This document shows positions 1 to 10,041 of a stretch of DNA of 64,000 nucleotides, in pieces. The translations under genes and the position numbers were made by a program. The notes beneath the pieces are model-generated. The model was not told the DNA's origin. It saw only the letters and a list, made by a program, of their open reading frames with translations, and ran no database searches. This DNA is from Triatoma infestans. Lineage: Eukaryota; Arthropoda; Insecta; Hemiptera; Reduviidae. The DNA is taken from NCBI GenBank assembly GCA_011037195.1, contig JAAEAF010001124.1, forward strand, positions 62,001-126,000, read 5' to 3'. Position 1 is the first letter of the stretch. The number at the start of each line of letters is the position of its first letter.

Positions 1-1700
1 TTGACACGATTAGAATACTTCCTCTTACTAGGAGTAAGAGAAAGTAAAAATGTGCCTACATAGAAGTTGAGAAGTATGAATTGAGTTAGTTTGCAAAAAA
101 ACGTGGCGACAGAGCTTATGAAATCGGTACTCTGAGATTTCCTAATTAGCTACATATCTAATTTTATATTATTCATTATTTCAGTGCTAACAAAGAAACT
201 GAATAAAGTAGGATTTTAAAATGTTTTGTCATTTTTTTATTTCATTTTAAGATTATGCAATGCATGAAATTGAGGGTGGGAGAGGGCGGGGTACAACGGC
301 AGCAATAGGTGGAGGTTAGAGTGGGCAGAAAGTCTACGTCGTAGATATTTGAAGAGGGGAGGGAGAACACGTGCTGTTTGTTGAATAACTAGAGTTGGCA
401 ACAGCGGGAGGGGGTGGGCTCCATCAGCTGATCGCCGGGAAGGTCAGCTGGACGCTCTCCCGCGGTGAGTGTATTCCTACTGCTTGAGAAATATTCTCAT
501 AGCCAATGGTGCTAGTACTATTAGCAACACAGCAACATGTAAGAGTGAGAGTGCGATTTGATGGTGGTGGTGGGGGAACTGACTATTTTGTCAGTTTGTA
601 TGTACGTATTTGTGTGTGAGTTAGAGAGGGAACTTTGGCAAGTATGTTGTTGGCTATACTGGACTGTCAATGGGGGTAGTGGTAGTGTGCAGAGATAGAG
701 GTAGGGGTTGACTTGATTCCACGTGGAGCCACGTGTGTCCTGGGAAGAGAGAGGGAGGAAGCTTGATGGTCGTCACCAGGTGCTTTCAACCCCCACCCTT
801 CACGCACAGAGCCACTCTTCTCCTCTAGCGCCAATGCTAAAGGCGATTGGCATTAGTAAAACTCACTTACACACTTTCATGCCTCCCCCTTCTCTCTCAC
901 TCTTGGTTTTGTACGTGTATAACTTACTTCCTATTTCCTGTTGTTAACCTGACCTGATACCTCCCTTCGTAAAAAAAAAAAAATGATCACTAGTGAAAAC
1001 TATTGCGTGTTAACTGAACCCACGTTACATTTATCACAACTTTTTTTTTTTTGTAATTGCCCCGATACTCAGCTGGTCAAGTACACGTGTACATCACAAC
1101 CAATAAGAAATTCTCCGGCGAATAATAAAAACACGTGTCTACAATAAAATTTGTATCGGCTTATAAAAGTAAAAGTAATTCTCCCATTAATTTAGTTGTC
1201 AAAATTACATACAAAATTATATTTTAACTCGGAGCACTTTTATTTAACAAATTTAATTATTGAATTATTCAGGTATGCTGGTATAGCAGAGCTGTTCTTT
1301 TGGATTTTTCCCCCAACAATTCTGATATGAATTTTTCCGGAAAAACTTTCAAATAAATGTTGTAGAAGATTGTAGTTGTAGTAGATATAGCAAGTTTAAA
1401 GAAAATCAGATGAACTAGAAAATCCGTTCAGAAAGGGTAAACTTGCGTTTGTGCAATTTTGACCAAAACCATATTGTCGGGTACCCCGAGTGTACTAAAT
1501 GAAACATTTAGTTTGAATTTTGTGCAATTTCCCATCTTGCGATAGGTGGAGCTCCTTAGCTAGCTTGAATAGAGTGAGTAGGTAGATATATAGACAGAAA
1601 GAGAGAATGATTTCGTGTTCAGTAGCTCTCTCTCTAAACAAGTATTTCGTTGAAAACTCGATTTCGAAAATTTGTAATAATCACAATATTTCCGCAAAAG
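1..1700. other. Left flank without a recognised gene
   Basis: I see no convincing gene here. Bases 1-45 are the reverse complement of the end of the dispersed repeat family found throughout the right half (AAGAGGAAGTATT next to a CGTGTCAA-type end), and about 1300-1480 looks like another diverged piece. Bases 270-480 and 700-860 are GC-richer than the surroundings and hold CACGTG E-boxes and a GTGAGT donor-like site near 464. That could be a host promoter or first exon, but no reading frame supports it. Confidence 0.4.
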
Positions 1701-1958
1701 GAGCGGGATTAGCTCAGTGATTGCGTGCTGGACTTGGAACGCGGAGTTTGAGTCCGGATTTTAATGTGGCAGTGCTGTTCTTGGGTTTTCTCTACAGCTC
1801 CCTGTGCCTGTGGTGTATTATTGTAACGAGAAAATACTGCCCAGAGGCTGCGAATGCACTGAAAAGGCTCCGAGGATTTTGTGATAGATATGCGTGCCCA
1901 GAGAGGCTTTGGAACGGGCTTTCCGCCCCCGAACACCCACACAGATGACAAAAAAAAG
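1701..1958 (+). repeat. tRNA-derived SINE, full-length-looking copy
   Basis: The head has a box A-like TAGCTCAGTGATTGCG and a box B-like GTTTGAGTCC about 35 bases on, the spacing of a tRNA promoter, but the sequence does not close into an acceptor stem. The body (about 1800-1945) shares a segment resembling TGTAACGAGAAAATACTGCC and CACTGAAAAGGCTCCG with copies at 31225-31433 and 56176-56313. It ends in an A-rich tail at 1949-1957. This makes it a retroposed SINE, not a functional tRNA gene. Confidence 0.7.
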
Positions 1959-2727
1959 GCAAAGTAAAAAGTAATTCTACTGTTTCACAATTAATTGATT
2001 GTCAAATTAATTTTTGGAAAAGCATGATTTAAGACCTTTGAACCCAAAAAGCAATTTTTGTTTAATAATTCTTTTTATTTTCTCCTACTCCTAATAAGAG
2101 GAAGTATTTTCTAAAGAGAAAATTATAGGGAGTTCAAAATTAACTATTGCTCAGAAGCAAATATTTGTCAAACGGAAGTGCCACATTATTGAATTTTTTT
2201 GTCTTTCAGCTTTTCGCGATGTTAATACGATCCGAGCAGCAGAGAGAAAAACAAAATTTACATCTAGTTACTCGCTACTAGGTCAGACTAGAGTGGGAGA
2301 TTCTATATATAGACAGCCGAGCTAGCCCTACAAGGAAACAGTTTACCACCAGTTACCACTGAGTCAGCTACCTTCTACTGCCTCTCATATATATATATAT
2401 ATATATGTATACTTCTCTCTCTTACTGTTTACTTGTAGGGCTAGCTCTATAAGTATATATCTATATATATATATAATATATATATAGATATATATATATA
2501 TATCTCGCTACCTAACTTCTATTATACTTGTAAAATCCTTGGCAGTTTCGTGTCTCTCTATCCATTATACAGTGTTCAACATATGTTCTAGTTTATTTCA
2601 TCTCTTAAACCCAATCTCTCTAACTCTCTCCTTCTCACATCCATTATACGCGATTGAAATGAAAATTGCTCTGCTGATTTTCTTTAAATTTGGAATACAC
2701 TAAGTACTATTATAATAATTATGAAGG
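1959..2727. other. Repeat-rich spacer with hairpin and AT microsatellite
   Basis: No gene is seen. It holds a dispersed-repeat piece (about 2160-2230, with an AAACGGAAGTGCCAC core), an inverted repeat with arms near 2319-2342 and 2423-2446 (GAGCTAGCCCTACAA and its complement), and AT dinucleotide runs at 2387-2406 and 2453-2505. AAGG at 2724-2727 is the left TSD of Gypsy A. Confidence 0.5.
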
Positions 2728-2759
2728 TGTAGTGGAAGAAAGAAATGAAAGAAAATAAT
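2728..2759 (+). repeat. 5' LTR of Gypsy A, first 32 bases
   Basis: Bases 2728-2759 match the first 32 bases of the 3' LTR at 29033. The LTR resumes at 18635 after the Polinton. The last six bases, AATAAT (2754-2759), are the Polinton target site, repeated at 18629-18634. Confidence 0.9.
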
Positions 2760-3149
2760 AGTAGGGTATAAATGTTACAACTGGCGCAACCCCTTCGTCC
2801 CCCGCCTACAAAATTCGCTGGATAGGAGGGTGTTCTTCAGCCCTTCCTCAGCTCACCGTAGCTAAGGCGATGGGGAGTGTGGTGTAGTGGGTATATAGCT
2901 GTCTCAACATTCCCTATATCATCATCTCTCTCACTAACGTTAGTAGCCCACCTGTTCATCTATAGCCCACGCTCTCTATAGTTTGTAATTATAATATAAT
3001 AAAAAATAAATAAATAAATAAATATTATAAATATAAATAAAACTTAATAATATTTGTGTAATCAAATACAAAATTTGTCATTTAGCTGTCTTATACTCCA
3101 GTCGTTACCCTTTGAGGTCACCAGCACTATTGTATTTGTTTTTTTTTTT
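2760..3149 (+). repeat. Left TIR of the Polinton
   Basis: 390 bases that reappear inverted at 18246-18628. I see only a C/A difference in the AGCCCACC region, a TCCAG/TCTAG difference near the inner end, and length changes in an AAATA run. It ends in a T run shared with the other side. The near identity fits a recent insertion or gene conversion. Confidence 0.92.
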
Positions 3150-3254
3150 ATTTATAATTTTATAAAATTAGTAAAACGTAATAATAATTTTTTTAAGTGG
3201 GGATTTCTATATAACAACAGATCACATTAATGCTGTATTCACTTAGTGTGTACA

Positions 3255-3566
3255 ATGGCAGATCAGTGGAATGAGATTAAAGTTAGTGAAAACTATAGGA
3301 AGTTTATTACAGCATTACCAGGCATCACTTTAGCCAACATGGATTTAGCAATGACATATATCGATATAGATTCTAACTTGAAAGAATTAGAAGAACTATC
3401 AAGATCTTTTTTTATAAAAACCACTAATGGACACTATGAAAACTGCGAATGGTGTAATCCCAAAATTGCGATGAAAGCTGATGCCTGTGTGTGTGACAGA
3501 ATAGGTTGGATATCGCACTATATTCATTGCGCCTTAAACTATTTGTTCGTTGAAAAAGAGGGGTAA
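3255..3566 (+). CDS. Terminal-cassette protein A, left copy (function unknown)
   Basis: About 103 aa from the ATG at 3255; an earlier in-frame GTG at 3246 is less likely. I do not recognise the family. It begins MADQWNEI and carries a cysteine cluster (C-E-W-C-N-P followed by C-V-C) near the C-terminus, suggesting a small metal-binding site, in an otherwise helical, charged protein. It is clearly paralogous to the gene at 17735-18106, which begins MADLWKEI and keeps the KFI, YID, NP and C-x-C positions, at roughly one third identity. It lies about 100 bases inside the left TIR and 47 bases upstream of protein B, probably in one transcription unit. A role in regulation or host interaction is only a guess. 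Confidence 0.7.
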   Translation: MADQWNEIKVSENYRKFITALPGITLANMDLAMTYIDIDSNLKELEELSRSFFIKTTNGHYENCEWCNPKIAMKADACVCDRIGWISHYIHCALNYLFVEKEG

Positions 3567-3613
3567 TCGATGTAATAGCATCTTTTAGATAACTTATTTT
3601 CTCAGTCGTGAAC

Positions 3614-4093
3614 ATGTCTACTTACATTGGATTACAACTTACAACAAGTTTCTCTTTGAATACTAGCAACACTAAGCTAGTGGTGCTAGGTTTGTCAGAA
3701 TTAGGTGAACCTTTGATAGCTTTGAAATCACAAAAGAAGAGTGATCTTATCTATCTGACTGAAGAAGAATGGAATATGCTGCAAAATAGTAAGAAAATTT
3801 GTAATAATTTCTTTAGCAAGAAAAACAAACTCTCTACTAGTGAAATTCAATTGCTGAATTCAACAATATTCTTTGAAAAATTTTCTAGAAAAAGTATGGT
3901 GATTCAAGGAAAAGCATCTTGGCTCGAAGAACTTCTGAAATATAATCCTCCTAAGTTCAGTTTATTTAGAAATGAATTTATCAAGTTAATGAGTTTATTC
4001 GAAAATATTAACAGACAATTTAGTTTTCTAAATAATCTATGTAAACCACTAGTTTTAAATTTTTATAAAGAAAATGTAACAAGTGATAAATAA
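3614..4093 (+). CDS. Terminal-cassette protein B, left copy (function unknown)
   Basis: About 159 aa from the ATG at 3614 (an in-frame GTG lies at 3608). The family is not recognised. It begins with a block containing IGLQLTTSFSLN, then PLIALK, then IQGKASWLEELL, and ends with NLCKP. All four blocks recur in order in the gene at 17272-17748, with roughly 40 percent identity. No signal peptide, membrane segment or catalytic motif is visible. It follows protein A at short distance on the same strand. Two diverged copies sit in mirror positions at both ends of the element, so the A-B pair probably acts as a unit. Confidence 0.7.
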   Translation: MSTYIGLQLTTSFSLNTSNTKLVVLGLSELGEPLIALKSQKKSDLIYLTEEEWNMLQNSKKICNNFFSKKNKLSTSEIQLLNSTIFFEKFSRKSMVIQGKASWLEELLKYNPPKFSLFRNEFIKLMSLFENINRQFSFLNNLCKPLVLNFYKENVTSDK

Positions 4094-4790
4094 ATATAAT
4101 TTTATAAACAATTAAATGTTTATTTTTTTATTGCATTTATCCAAGAAGGTTTATTTTACTTTATTTATCTGGAATCAATTCTTTATACATTTTATGGTAC
4201 ATGTTGCATGTGACATGCAAATACGTGGGTATATCATCAGACTACGTGGGACTAAACTTCATTTTTTACTATTTTCTTCTCCAAGTAGTAAAGGAAGAAA
4301 TGTGTAGGTTTTATCAAAGTAATTTCTTTGCATATATTCTTCTACATGACAAATAAGAAGAAATGAGTAGGTTTTATCAAAATAATTATCGTTGTATATA
4401 CTTTCCTTCACCATGGTCAGCACACTCACTTATAGTGTAAACAAAATAAAAAAAAAATAAAAAAACAAGTACTAAGATTTCTAGCTCTGAATGTAGGACT
4501 ATAGAAAAGATATATAAACAGTGAATTTACTCTTGCAAGTTATTACTATTAAGTTTTGTTCTATTTGGTAAGAAACGGGGGGTCGCTGTGGGTTTAGAAA
4601 TGTATATATAGAGTGAAAAATATCTTGCTAGTTAAGTTTTGCTTTATCAGCTAGAGAAGGCTCACCCAACACACAACAGTGAGTAACATTTAATGATTTG
4701 TACGTTTTTTTTTTTTGTTTATTTATATTTAATTGCTATGAAAAACTGATCTAAATATTATCCTATACTTTTCTTATTTATTATTTATAG
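4094..4790 (+). promoter_or_regulatory. Intergenic region with duplicated promoter-like segment and candidate 5'-UTR intron
   Basis: No gene is seen. Direct repeats around GTAGGTTTTATCAAA lie at about 4290-4330 and 4350-4395. Two similar TATATA-containing blocks (about 4511-4566 and 4602-4650) each lead into TTAAGTTTTG, looking like duplicated core promoters. A GT at 4679 in the context CAGTGAGTAAC and a pyrimidine/AT-rich tract ending TTATAG at 4790, directly before the ATG of the next gene, would form a 112-base GT-AG intron. Confidence 0.45.
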
Positions 4791-5099
4791 ATGTCCGATT
4801 TTAAAGAAGTTTTAAATAAAGTAGGCAGTTACAAAACAGAATATAAATCTATTAGAGACCTTGAGGAACATAAAATCTATTATATAAAATATTTTGAGAA
4901 AACAAACACTAAGTACGGGCCAGCCGTTAAGGTAACTTTGCAGACAGATAGCACTAATCATTTTTATAAATGTTACTTGCCAAAAGTGTTCAATGATGTT
5001 ATTGAAGATGAACTTATAACTAACTATAAAGAGTTAAGCGTTGGACTTATTTATAAAGGGTTAAACCCGGATAAATCTTTCAAGATAGAATTTATTTAA
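4791..5099 (+). CDS. Small basic protein, possibly a single-stranded-DNA-binding fold
   Basis: 102 aa. It is lysine- and tyrosine-rich with alternating beta-type segments: a YYIKYFEK stretch, TKYGPAVKVTL, FYKCYLPKVF, and a final LIYKGLNPDKSFKIEF. Short beta-rich proteins of this look next to a DNA polymerase suggest an OB-like nucleic-acid-binding protein, but I have no decisive motif and the call is an inference. The ATG follows a good splice-acceptor-like TTTATAG. Its last 45 bases were copied in a recent tandem duplication of 111 bases (5055-5277). It is the first of three rightward genes leading into the polymerase. Confidence 0.6.
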   Translation: MSDFKEVLNKVGSYKTEYKSIRDLEEHKIYYIKYFEKTNTKYGPAVKVTLQTDSTNHFYKCYLPKVFNDVIEDELITNYKELSVGLIYKGLNPDKSFKIEFI

Positions 5100-5277
5100 A
5101 TTTTTTAGACTGCACTTTAAAAAATAATTGCTAAATAATAGTTTATTAACATGCCTGTACTTAACAAAGGGTTAAACCCCGGATAAATCTTTCAAGATAG
5201 AATTTATTTAAATTTTTTAGACTGCACTTTAAAAAATAATTGCTAAATAATAGTTTATTAACATGCCTGTACTTAAC
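5055..5277 (+). repeat. Tandem duplication of about 111 bases
   Basis: Copy 1 is 5055-5165 and copy 2 is 5166-5277. They are identical except for one extra C (ACCCGG versus ACCCCGG). The unit contains the end of the 102-aa gene, its stop codon, the spacer and the first five codons of the next gene. As a result an ATG at 5151 opens only an 11-codon frame, while the ATG at 5263 opens the full gene. Confidence 0.92.
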
Positions 5278-5640
5278 AGTAATCTCAGTAGTCAACTTGA
5301 TGAAGTACCGTACACTAGGTACATTTGTATTCGATCATCATATATAACAACAACTTATTCCACTGTAAGCCATAATTATGACATAGATAATTTATTCGAG
5401 GATGAGTCAATCCAATTCTGTTTGGAGTGTGCTCTTCTTGTAATTGATCAGAATCTTTTACCGGGAAGGAACGTTGTGTTCTGTAAAGAGCACAAAGTAA
5501 TTTTACGAAGAAATAAAGATCTGCACAGGGAGAAAAACAAGTGTTTTAATTGTTTAAAACATTTATTTGAATACCAACCTGTTGTACGTTGTAATAGTTG
5601 CGCTAAGGCGATTCGACATTTCTATTGGACACCAATTTAA
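5263..5640 (+). CDS. 125-aa double zinc-binding protein
   Basis: The C-terminal two thirds hold two metal-binding clusters: C-L-E-C followed by FCKEH, then C-F-N-C followed by C-N-S-C, spaced like a RING or treble-clef pair. The N-terminal 45 residues are polar and tyrosine/serine-rich. The family is not recognised. Candidate roles are DNA binding, ubiquitin-ligase-like activity or transcriptional control. The start at 5263 is chosen because the upstream duplicate ATG (5151) is followed by a stop after 11 codons. The gene ends 6 bases before the polymerase start, so the two are probably translated from one transcript. Confidence 0.65.
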   Translation: MPVLNSNLSSQLDEVPYTRYICIRSSYITTTYSTVSHNYDIDNLFEDESIQFCLECALLVIDQNLLPGRNVVFCKEHKVILRRNKDLHREKNKCFNCLKHLFEYQPVVRCNSCAKAIRHFYWTPI

Positions 5641-5646
5641 TAAAAT

Positions 5647-8600
5647 ATGGACAATTTAACTTGTAGAAATTGTGGACAGCGCTTTTCTATAACAGCGAAT
5701 AAGAAACAACATCAAATTACTTGTAAAGAACAGTTTGCTGGAATCTGTTCAAAATGTGGACACCATTTTTACAATTTACACAATTTATTAAGACATGAAG
5801 AATTCTGTATGAGTGAACCTCCTATAAAGAAAAGAAAACTAGAACCTAAAGTAGGAGAACTTCTAGCTCAACTAGAGGATGATGAGGGACTTCTCCTGTA
5901 TGAAACAGGATTTGGTAATCGCTTAAAGTCATTTTTTATTCGCAGTGATAATAACTTTGATCTTCCACAGTTTCTTTCCTCAGTAAAAGATAAACTTATT
6001 TATCTCTTACAAAGAGAAACTCAAGAGCATAATGCAATTAAATTTAATTTATTTGTAGACTGTGTTTTAATAAATCAGTTAGGAGAGATTCTAGAAGCAG
6101 CAGTTAAAACAAAAAATACACAAGTCTTTCAGGAGTCAAATATTTCAGAGATACTCGATAAAGCTTTTCTGAAATTGGAAAAAGAATTGCAAGAAAGTCA
6201 ATTAAAAAACAGTGGTTGGACATTATTAGCAATAGACGGTATTAGAACAAAAATAAATAAACATAATCCTCTTCGAGGAAGTACTTACATACCATTACCA
6301 CCTAAAATAGCTAGTAGAAAAGCATGTATTAATGTGAAGAACTATGACAATAAATGCTTTCAATATTCTGTTCTTGCCAAATTCGTCACAAAAGATGCAC
6401 AGAGAGTGAGTAAATACAACAGTCTACTGGATAAGTATAATTTTTCTTGCATTTCTTTTCCTACTCCACTTCATCAGATAAAAAAATTTGAAAAATTTAA
6501 CAATATTTCAATAAATGTCTTTGGAATAGATAATAATCAGCAAGTACATCCTTTGAAAGTAAATAAAAATCCACTAAATGACCATAGAGACTTGTTGTTA
6601 ATTAATAATGATAAAGGTACACAGCACTATGTTTACATACAGAATTTTGAACGTCTTGTTCATAATCAATTATCAAGTAATCGTAGAAGTATAATTATTT
6701 GCAAGCGTTGCTTTACACACGTTTATGTACATAATAGAGGAGAAGAAAGAATGGCCAAACACATGGAACTTTGTAATAAAAATAAACCAGCAAAAATAGA
6801 ATTACCCACAGATAAAACCCATGTAAAATTTGAGAATGTAGAACGAGGAATACGTATTAATTTCGTTATTTATGCGGATTTTGAATCAATACTTCATCCT
6901 ATAAAGAAAGAAGATGCTATCAAGAAAAATGTATCTACTCCTTTTCAGAAACATGAAGCTATGAGTTTTTGTGCTTATATCAAACACACGGATGATATGA
7001 AAGAAATCTGTAATAATCTCCCAAAAAAACCTTATATATATAGGGGAAAAAATGCACCAGCAGAATTTATGAAATTTATCAAGAGCATAGCTGAAGAAGT
7101 AACAAAAATTTATTCTTTAAAAACTCCCATGATTCCTTTGAGTGAAAATGAGAAATGTGAATTCAAAGCTGCAACAATTTGTTATATGTGCAATCAATTA
7201 TTTAGCGAAAATGATAGGAAAGTACGCGATCATTGTCACATTACCGGGAAATTCAGAGGTGCTGCTCATAATAACTGTAACTTAAGATACAAGGTACCAA
7301 CAGTATTACCCGTTCTAATTCACAATTTAAGTGGCTACGATTCTCACTATATTGTAAAAGAGCTTGGTTACGATAAGAAAAGAATACATGTAATACCTCA
7401 TACTGAAGAAAAATACATTTCATTTTCTAAAACAATTAATGAAAAACTTACTGTTCGATTTTTGGACACATTCAGATTTATGCCCACTAGTTTAGATAAT
7501 TTAGTAAAAAACTTACCACAATTGATTGAGGTAAACAAATTTTATAATTCTAATCAACTTAAACTTGTAACTAGAAAGGGTGTGTTCCCATATGATTATG
7601 TCACATCCTGGGATAAATTAGAAACTGCACATTTACCATTAAAAGAAGATTTTTACAACAGACTTACCGGAACATCTATATCAGACGAAGATTACCAGCA
7701 TGCACAAAGAGTATGGACAATGTTTAACTGTAAAACATTGGGCGATTATAGCGATCATTACTTGCAATTGGACACTCTATTACTTGCCGATTGTTTTGAA
7801 CATTTTCGTACCATCACTTTAAAGACTCATCAGCTTGATCCTTGCCATTATTATACCCTTCCTGGCCTATCTTGGGACGCAATGCTTAAATTCACGGGTG
7901 TGGAGCTCGAATTACTCCAAGATTATCAGATGGTCTTAATGGTCCAAAATGCTATTAGAGGAGGCATGACACAAGTTTCTCACAGATATTGCAAAGCAAA
8001 CAATCAGTACCTCCCAGACTACAATCCAAATTTAGAAAATACATTTATTAGTTACCAAGACTGTAACAATTTATATGGTTTCTCCATGACAAAATGTTTA
8101 CCTTACGGAGAATTTTCATGGATATCTTCGGAAGAGTTCAATTTAGATAGTACTGATGATAATGGTGAGTATGGATATATTCTAGAAGTGGACGTCACAT
8201 ACCCAAAGAAATTACATAAATTGCACAATTTTTTACCTTTCCTTCCTGAAAATTTGGAAATAAACAAGCAAAGAAAACTAATTCTAAATTTAAATGATAA
8301 ATACAATTACATAGTGCATTATGTTACGCTAAAGCAAGCGTTGAAACATGGACTGCAATTACAGAAGATACACCGGATCTTAAAATTTCGACAATCTAAC
8401 TGGTTAAAAAGCTACATAGATTACAATTCTACGTTCCGCGCATCAGCTACTAACGCATTTGACAAAGATCTGTATAAACTATATAATAATTCTGTATATG
8501 GTAAAACAATGGAAAATATAAGAAATAGAAAAAATATTAAATTGGTATGTGATAATAAACAACTTGAAAAACTTATCGCTAAACCATCATTTCTTGATCG

Positions 8601-9243
8601 AACCATATATTCTGAAAATTTAGCTGCTGTACATATGAGAAAAACTGTAATTAAGTTTGATAAACCAATTTATGTTGGAATGTCAATTTTAGATTTGTCA
8701 AAGCATGTAATTTATGAATATCATTATGATATCATGTTACCAAAATATGGACTGGATAATTTAACTCTTGCATACACTGATACAGATTCTTTTATATACC
8801 ATATTAAAACCAATGACCTTTATCAAGATATAAAAAGTATGTTGGAATATTTAGACACATCCGATTATCCTATCACTCATCCTTGTTACTCAGTAGCAAA
8901 CAAAAAAGTACTCGGCAAATTCAAAGATGAAGCTTGTGGGAGAATAATAACAGAATTTGTAGGTCTTCGGTCTAAAATGTATGCCATACTTATTGAAGGG
9001 GAGGAAGTAAAGAAAGCAAAAGGTATTCAAAAATCTGCTCTAAGAAAACATATTCAATTCAAAGATTATATTGAATGCCTTAATAAAAATTCACAAATTA
9101 GAACTATAGTGAACTGTATTCAATCCAAACACCACCAGTTAACTACTGTTGAAATAAATAAATTATCACTGTCGCCATATGACGATAAAAGAATAATTCA
9201 GTCTAATGGAATCAATACAAAAGCAATTGGGTATAAAGAATAA
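5647..9243 (+). CDS. Protein-primed family-B DNA polymerase (Polinton type)
   Basis: 1198 aa, uninterrupted, and would replicate the linear element using a protein primer. The N-terminus has two C2HC zinc fingers (C6, C9, H22, C26; C34, C37, H50, C54). Exonuclease motif I is YADFES (D411, E413), and exonuclease II is HNLSGYDSH near 559. Between them, near 520-545, sits a CxxC plus DHCHITGKFRGAAHNNCN block resembling an HNH/treble-clef site, common in animal Polinton polymerases. Polymerase motif A is DCNNLYG (about 805), motif B is NNSVYGKT (about 947) and motif C is YTDTDS (D1045, D1047). All key acidic residues are present, so the enzyme is probably active. Confidence 0.95.
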   Translation: MDNLTCRNCGQRFSITANKKQHQITCKEQFAGICSKCGHHFYNLHNLLRHEEFCMSEPPIKKRKLEPKVGELLAQLEDDEGLLLYETGFGNRLKSFFIRSDNNFDLPQFLSSVKDKLIYLLQRETQEHNAIKFNLFVDCVLINQLGEILEAAVKTKNTQVFQESNISEILDKAFLKLEKELQESQLKNSGWTLLAIDGIRTKINKHNPLRGSTYIPLPPKIASRKACINVKNYDNKCFQYSVLAKFVTKDAQRVSKYNSLLDKYNFSCISFPTPLHQIKKFEKFNNISINVFGIDNNQQVHPLKVNKNPLNDHRDLLLINNDKGTQHYVYIQNFERLVHNQLSSNRRSIIICKRCFTHVYVHNRGEERMAKHMELCNKNKPAKIELPTDKTHVKFENVERGIRINFVIYADFESILHPIKKEDAIKKNVSTPFQKHEAMSFCAYIKHTDDMKEICNNLPKKPYIYRGKNAPAEFMKFIKSIAEEVTKIYSLKTPMIPLSENEKCEFKAATICYMCNQLFSENDRKVRDHCHITGKFRGAAHNNCNLRYKVPTVLPVLIHNLSGYDSHYIVKELGYDKKRIHVIPHTEEKYISFSKTINEKLTVRFLDTFRFMPTSLDNLVKNLPQLIEVNKFYNSNQLKLVTRKGVFPYDYVTSWDKLETAHLPLKEDFYNRLTGTSISDEDYQHAQRVWTMFNCKTLGDYSDHYLQLDTLLLADCFEHFRTITLKTHQLDPCHYYTLPGLSWDAMLKFTGVELELLQDYQMVLMVQNAIRGGMTQVSHRYCKANNQYLPDYNPNLENTFISYQDCNNLYGFSMTKCLPYGEFSWISSEEFNLDSTDDNGEYGYILEVDVTYPKKLHKLHNFLPFLPENLEINKQRKLILNLNDKYNYIVHYVTLKQALKHGLQLQKIHRILKFRQSNWLKSYIDYNSTFRASATNAFDKDLYKLYNNSVYGKTMENIRNRKNIKLVCDNKQLEKLIAKPSFLDRTIYSENLAAVHMRKTVIKFDKPIYVGMSILDLSKHVIYEYHYDIMLPKYGLDNLTLAYTDTDSFIYHIKTNDLYQDIKSMLEYLDTSDYPITHPCYSVANKKVLGKFKDEACGRIITEFVGLRSKMYAILIEGEEVKKAKGIQKSALRKHIQFKDYIECLNKNSQIRTIVNCIQSKHHQLTTVEINKLSLSPYDDKRIIQSNGINTKAIGYKE

Positions 9244-10041
9244 TTGTTTATTAAATGTTTTAATGTAAGCTAGAAATCAAAAGTGCAGTCTTTTACCGTT
9301 TACAACATTGTAGACAATTTTTCTTTACATATTATTTGAGAAGAATTTATGTATTTGTAACTTAGAAATAAAAGTACAGTCTTTTTACAGTAAGGAATAT
9401 TTTTACTTAATTTATTAAGTTTCAATGTATTTAAATAAAGTTAAGGTATGATTTATAAATTTTTTCCTACATTTGTAATTCAAATTTTACAACCAAGTAT
9501 ATTTGGGAAGAATTTATGTATTTGTAACTTAGAAATAAAAGTGCAGTCTTTTTACAGTAAGGAATGTTTTTTTACTTAATTATTAAGGTTCAATGTATTT
9601 ATATAAAATTGATTGTGTTGGGTAATAGTAGAAAGGTAATTTGGGTGTTTGGGGTAACATAACATTTGTAATTCAAATTTTATGCATATTATAAATTTAA
9701 AAAAATTATAATATTTATATTTTATTCACTATCTCCTTCCTAAAATGTTTTAAAAATAAATAACTAAATGAAAATAAAGGTAAAAAAAAAAAAAATGTTT
9801 AATATATTAACTTACCCTTAGAAAAGTAGAAATCAAAATAATTATTTGTGCTTCATTATTAATCCTTTGATGTATACATCTTTCTTCACTATTGTTTGTA
9901 AAAATAATCACAATGTGATCTCATAATATGACTGCGTACTGTATTAATAAATACTTCTTTTGTAATTTTTGTTTTTATCATTTTTCCTTGAAAAATATAG
10001 GTAAATAAAATGGGTAAAAAAATAAACAATTATTTAAAAAA
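9244..10041. other. AT-rich spacer between convergent genes, with direct repeats
   Basis: No gene is seen. Two copies of about 100 bases (9338-9437 and 9506-9607) share GAAGAATTTATGTATTTG, TTAGAAATAAAAG and TTTTTACAGTAAGGAAT. A third partial copy begins near 9270. Each carries AAAGTGCAGTC or AAAGTACAGTC, whose reverse complement also stands before the 125-aa gene at 5108 and 5220. Several AATAAA signals on the plus strand and TTTATT on the other suit the convergent ends of PolB and the leftward genes. Confidence 0.6.

Noticed and set aside
1701..1775. Functional tRNA gene
   Set aside because: Box A and B are present, but the acceptor ends do not pair and a SINE body and A-rich tail follow.
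5151..5183. Upstream ATG as the start of the 125-aa protein
   Set aside because: It meets a stop after 11 codons. It is the duplicated copy of the true start at 5263.
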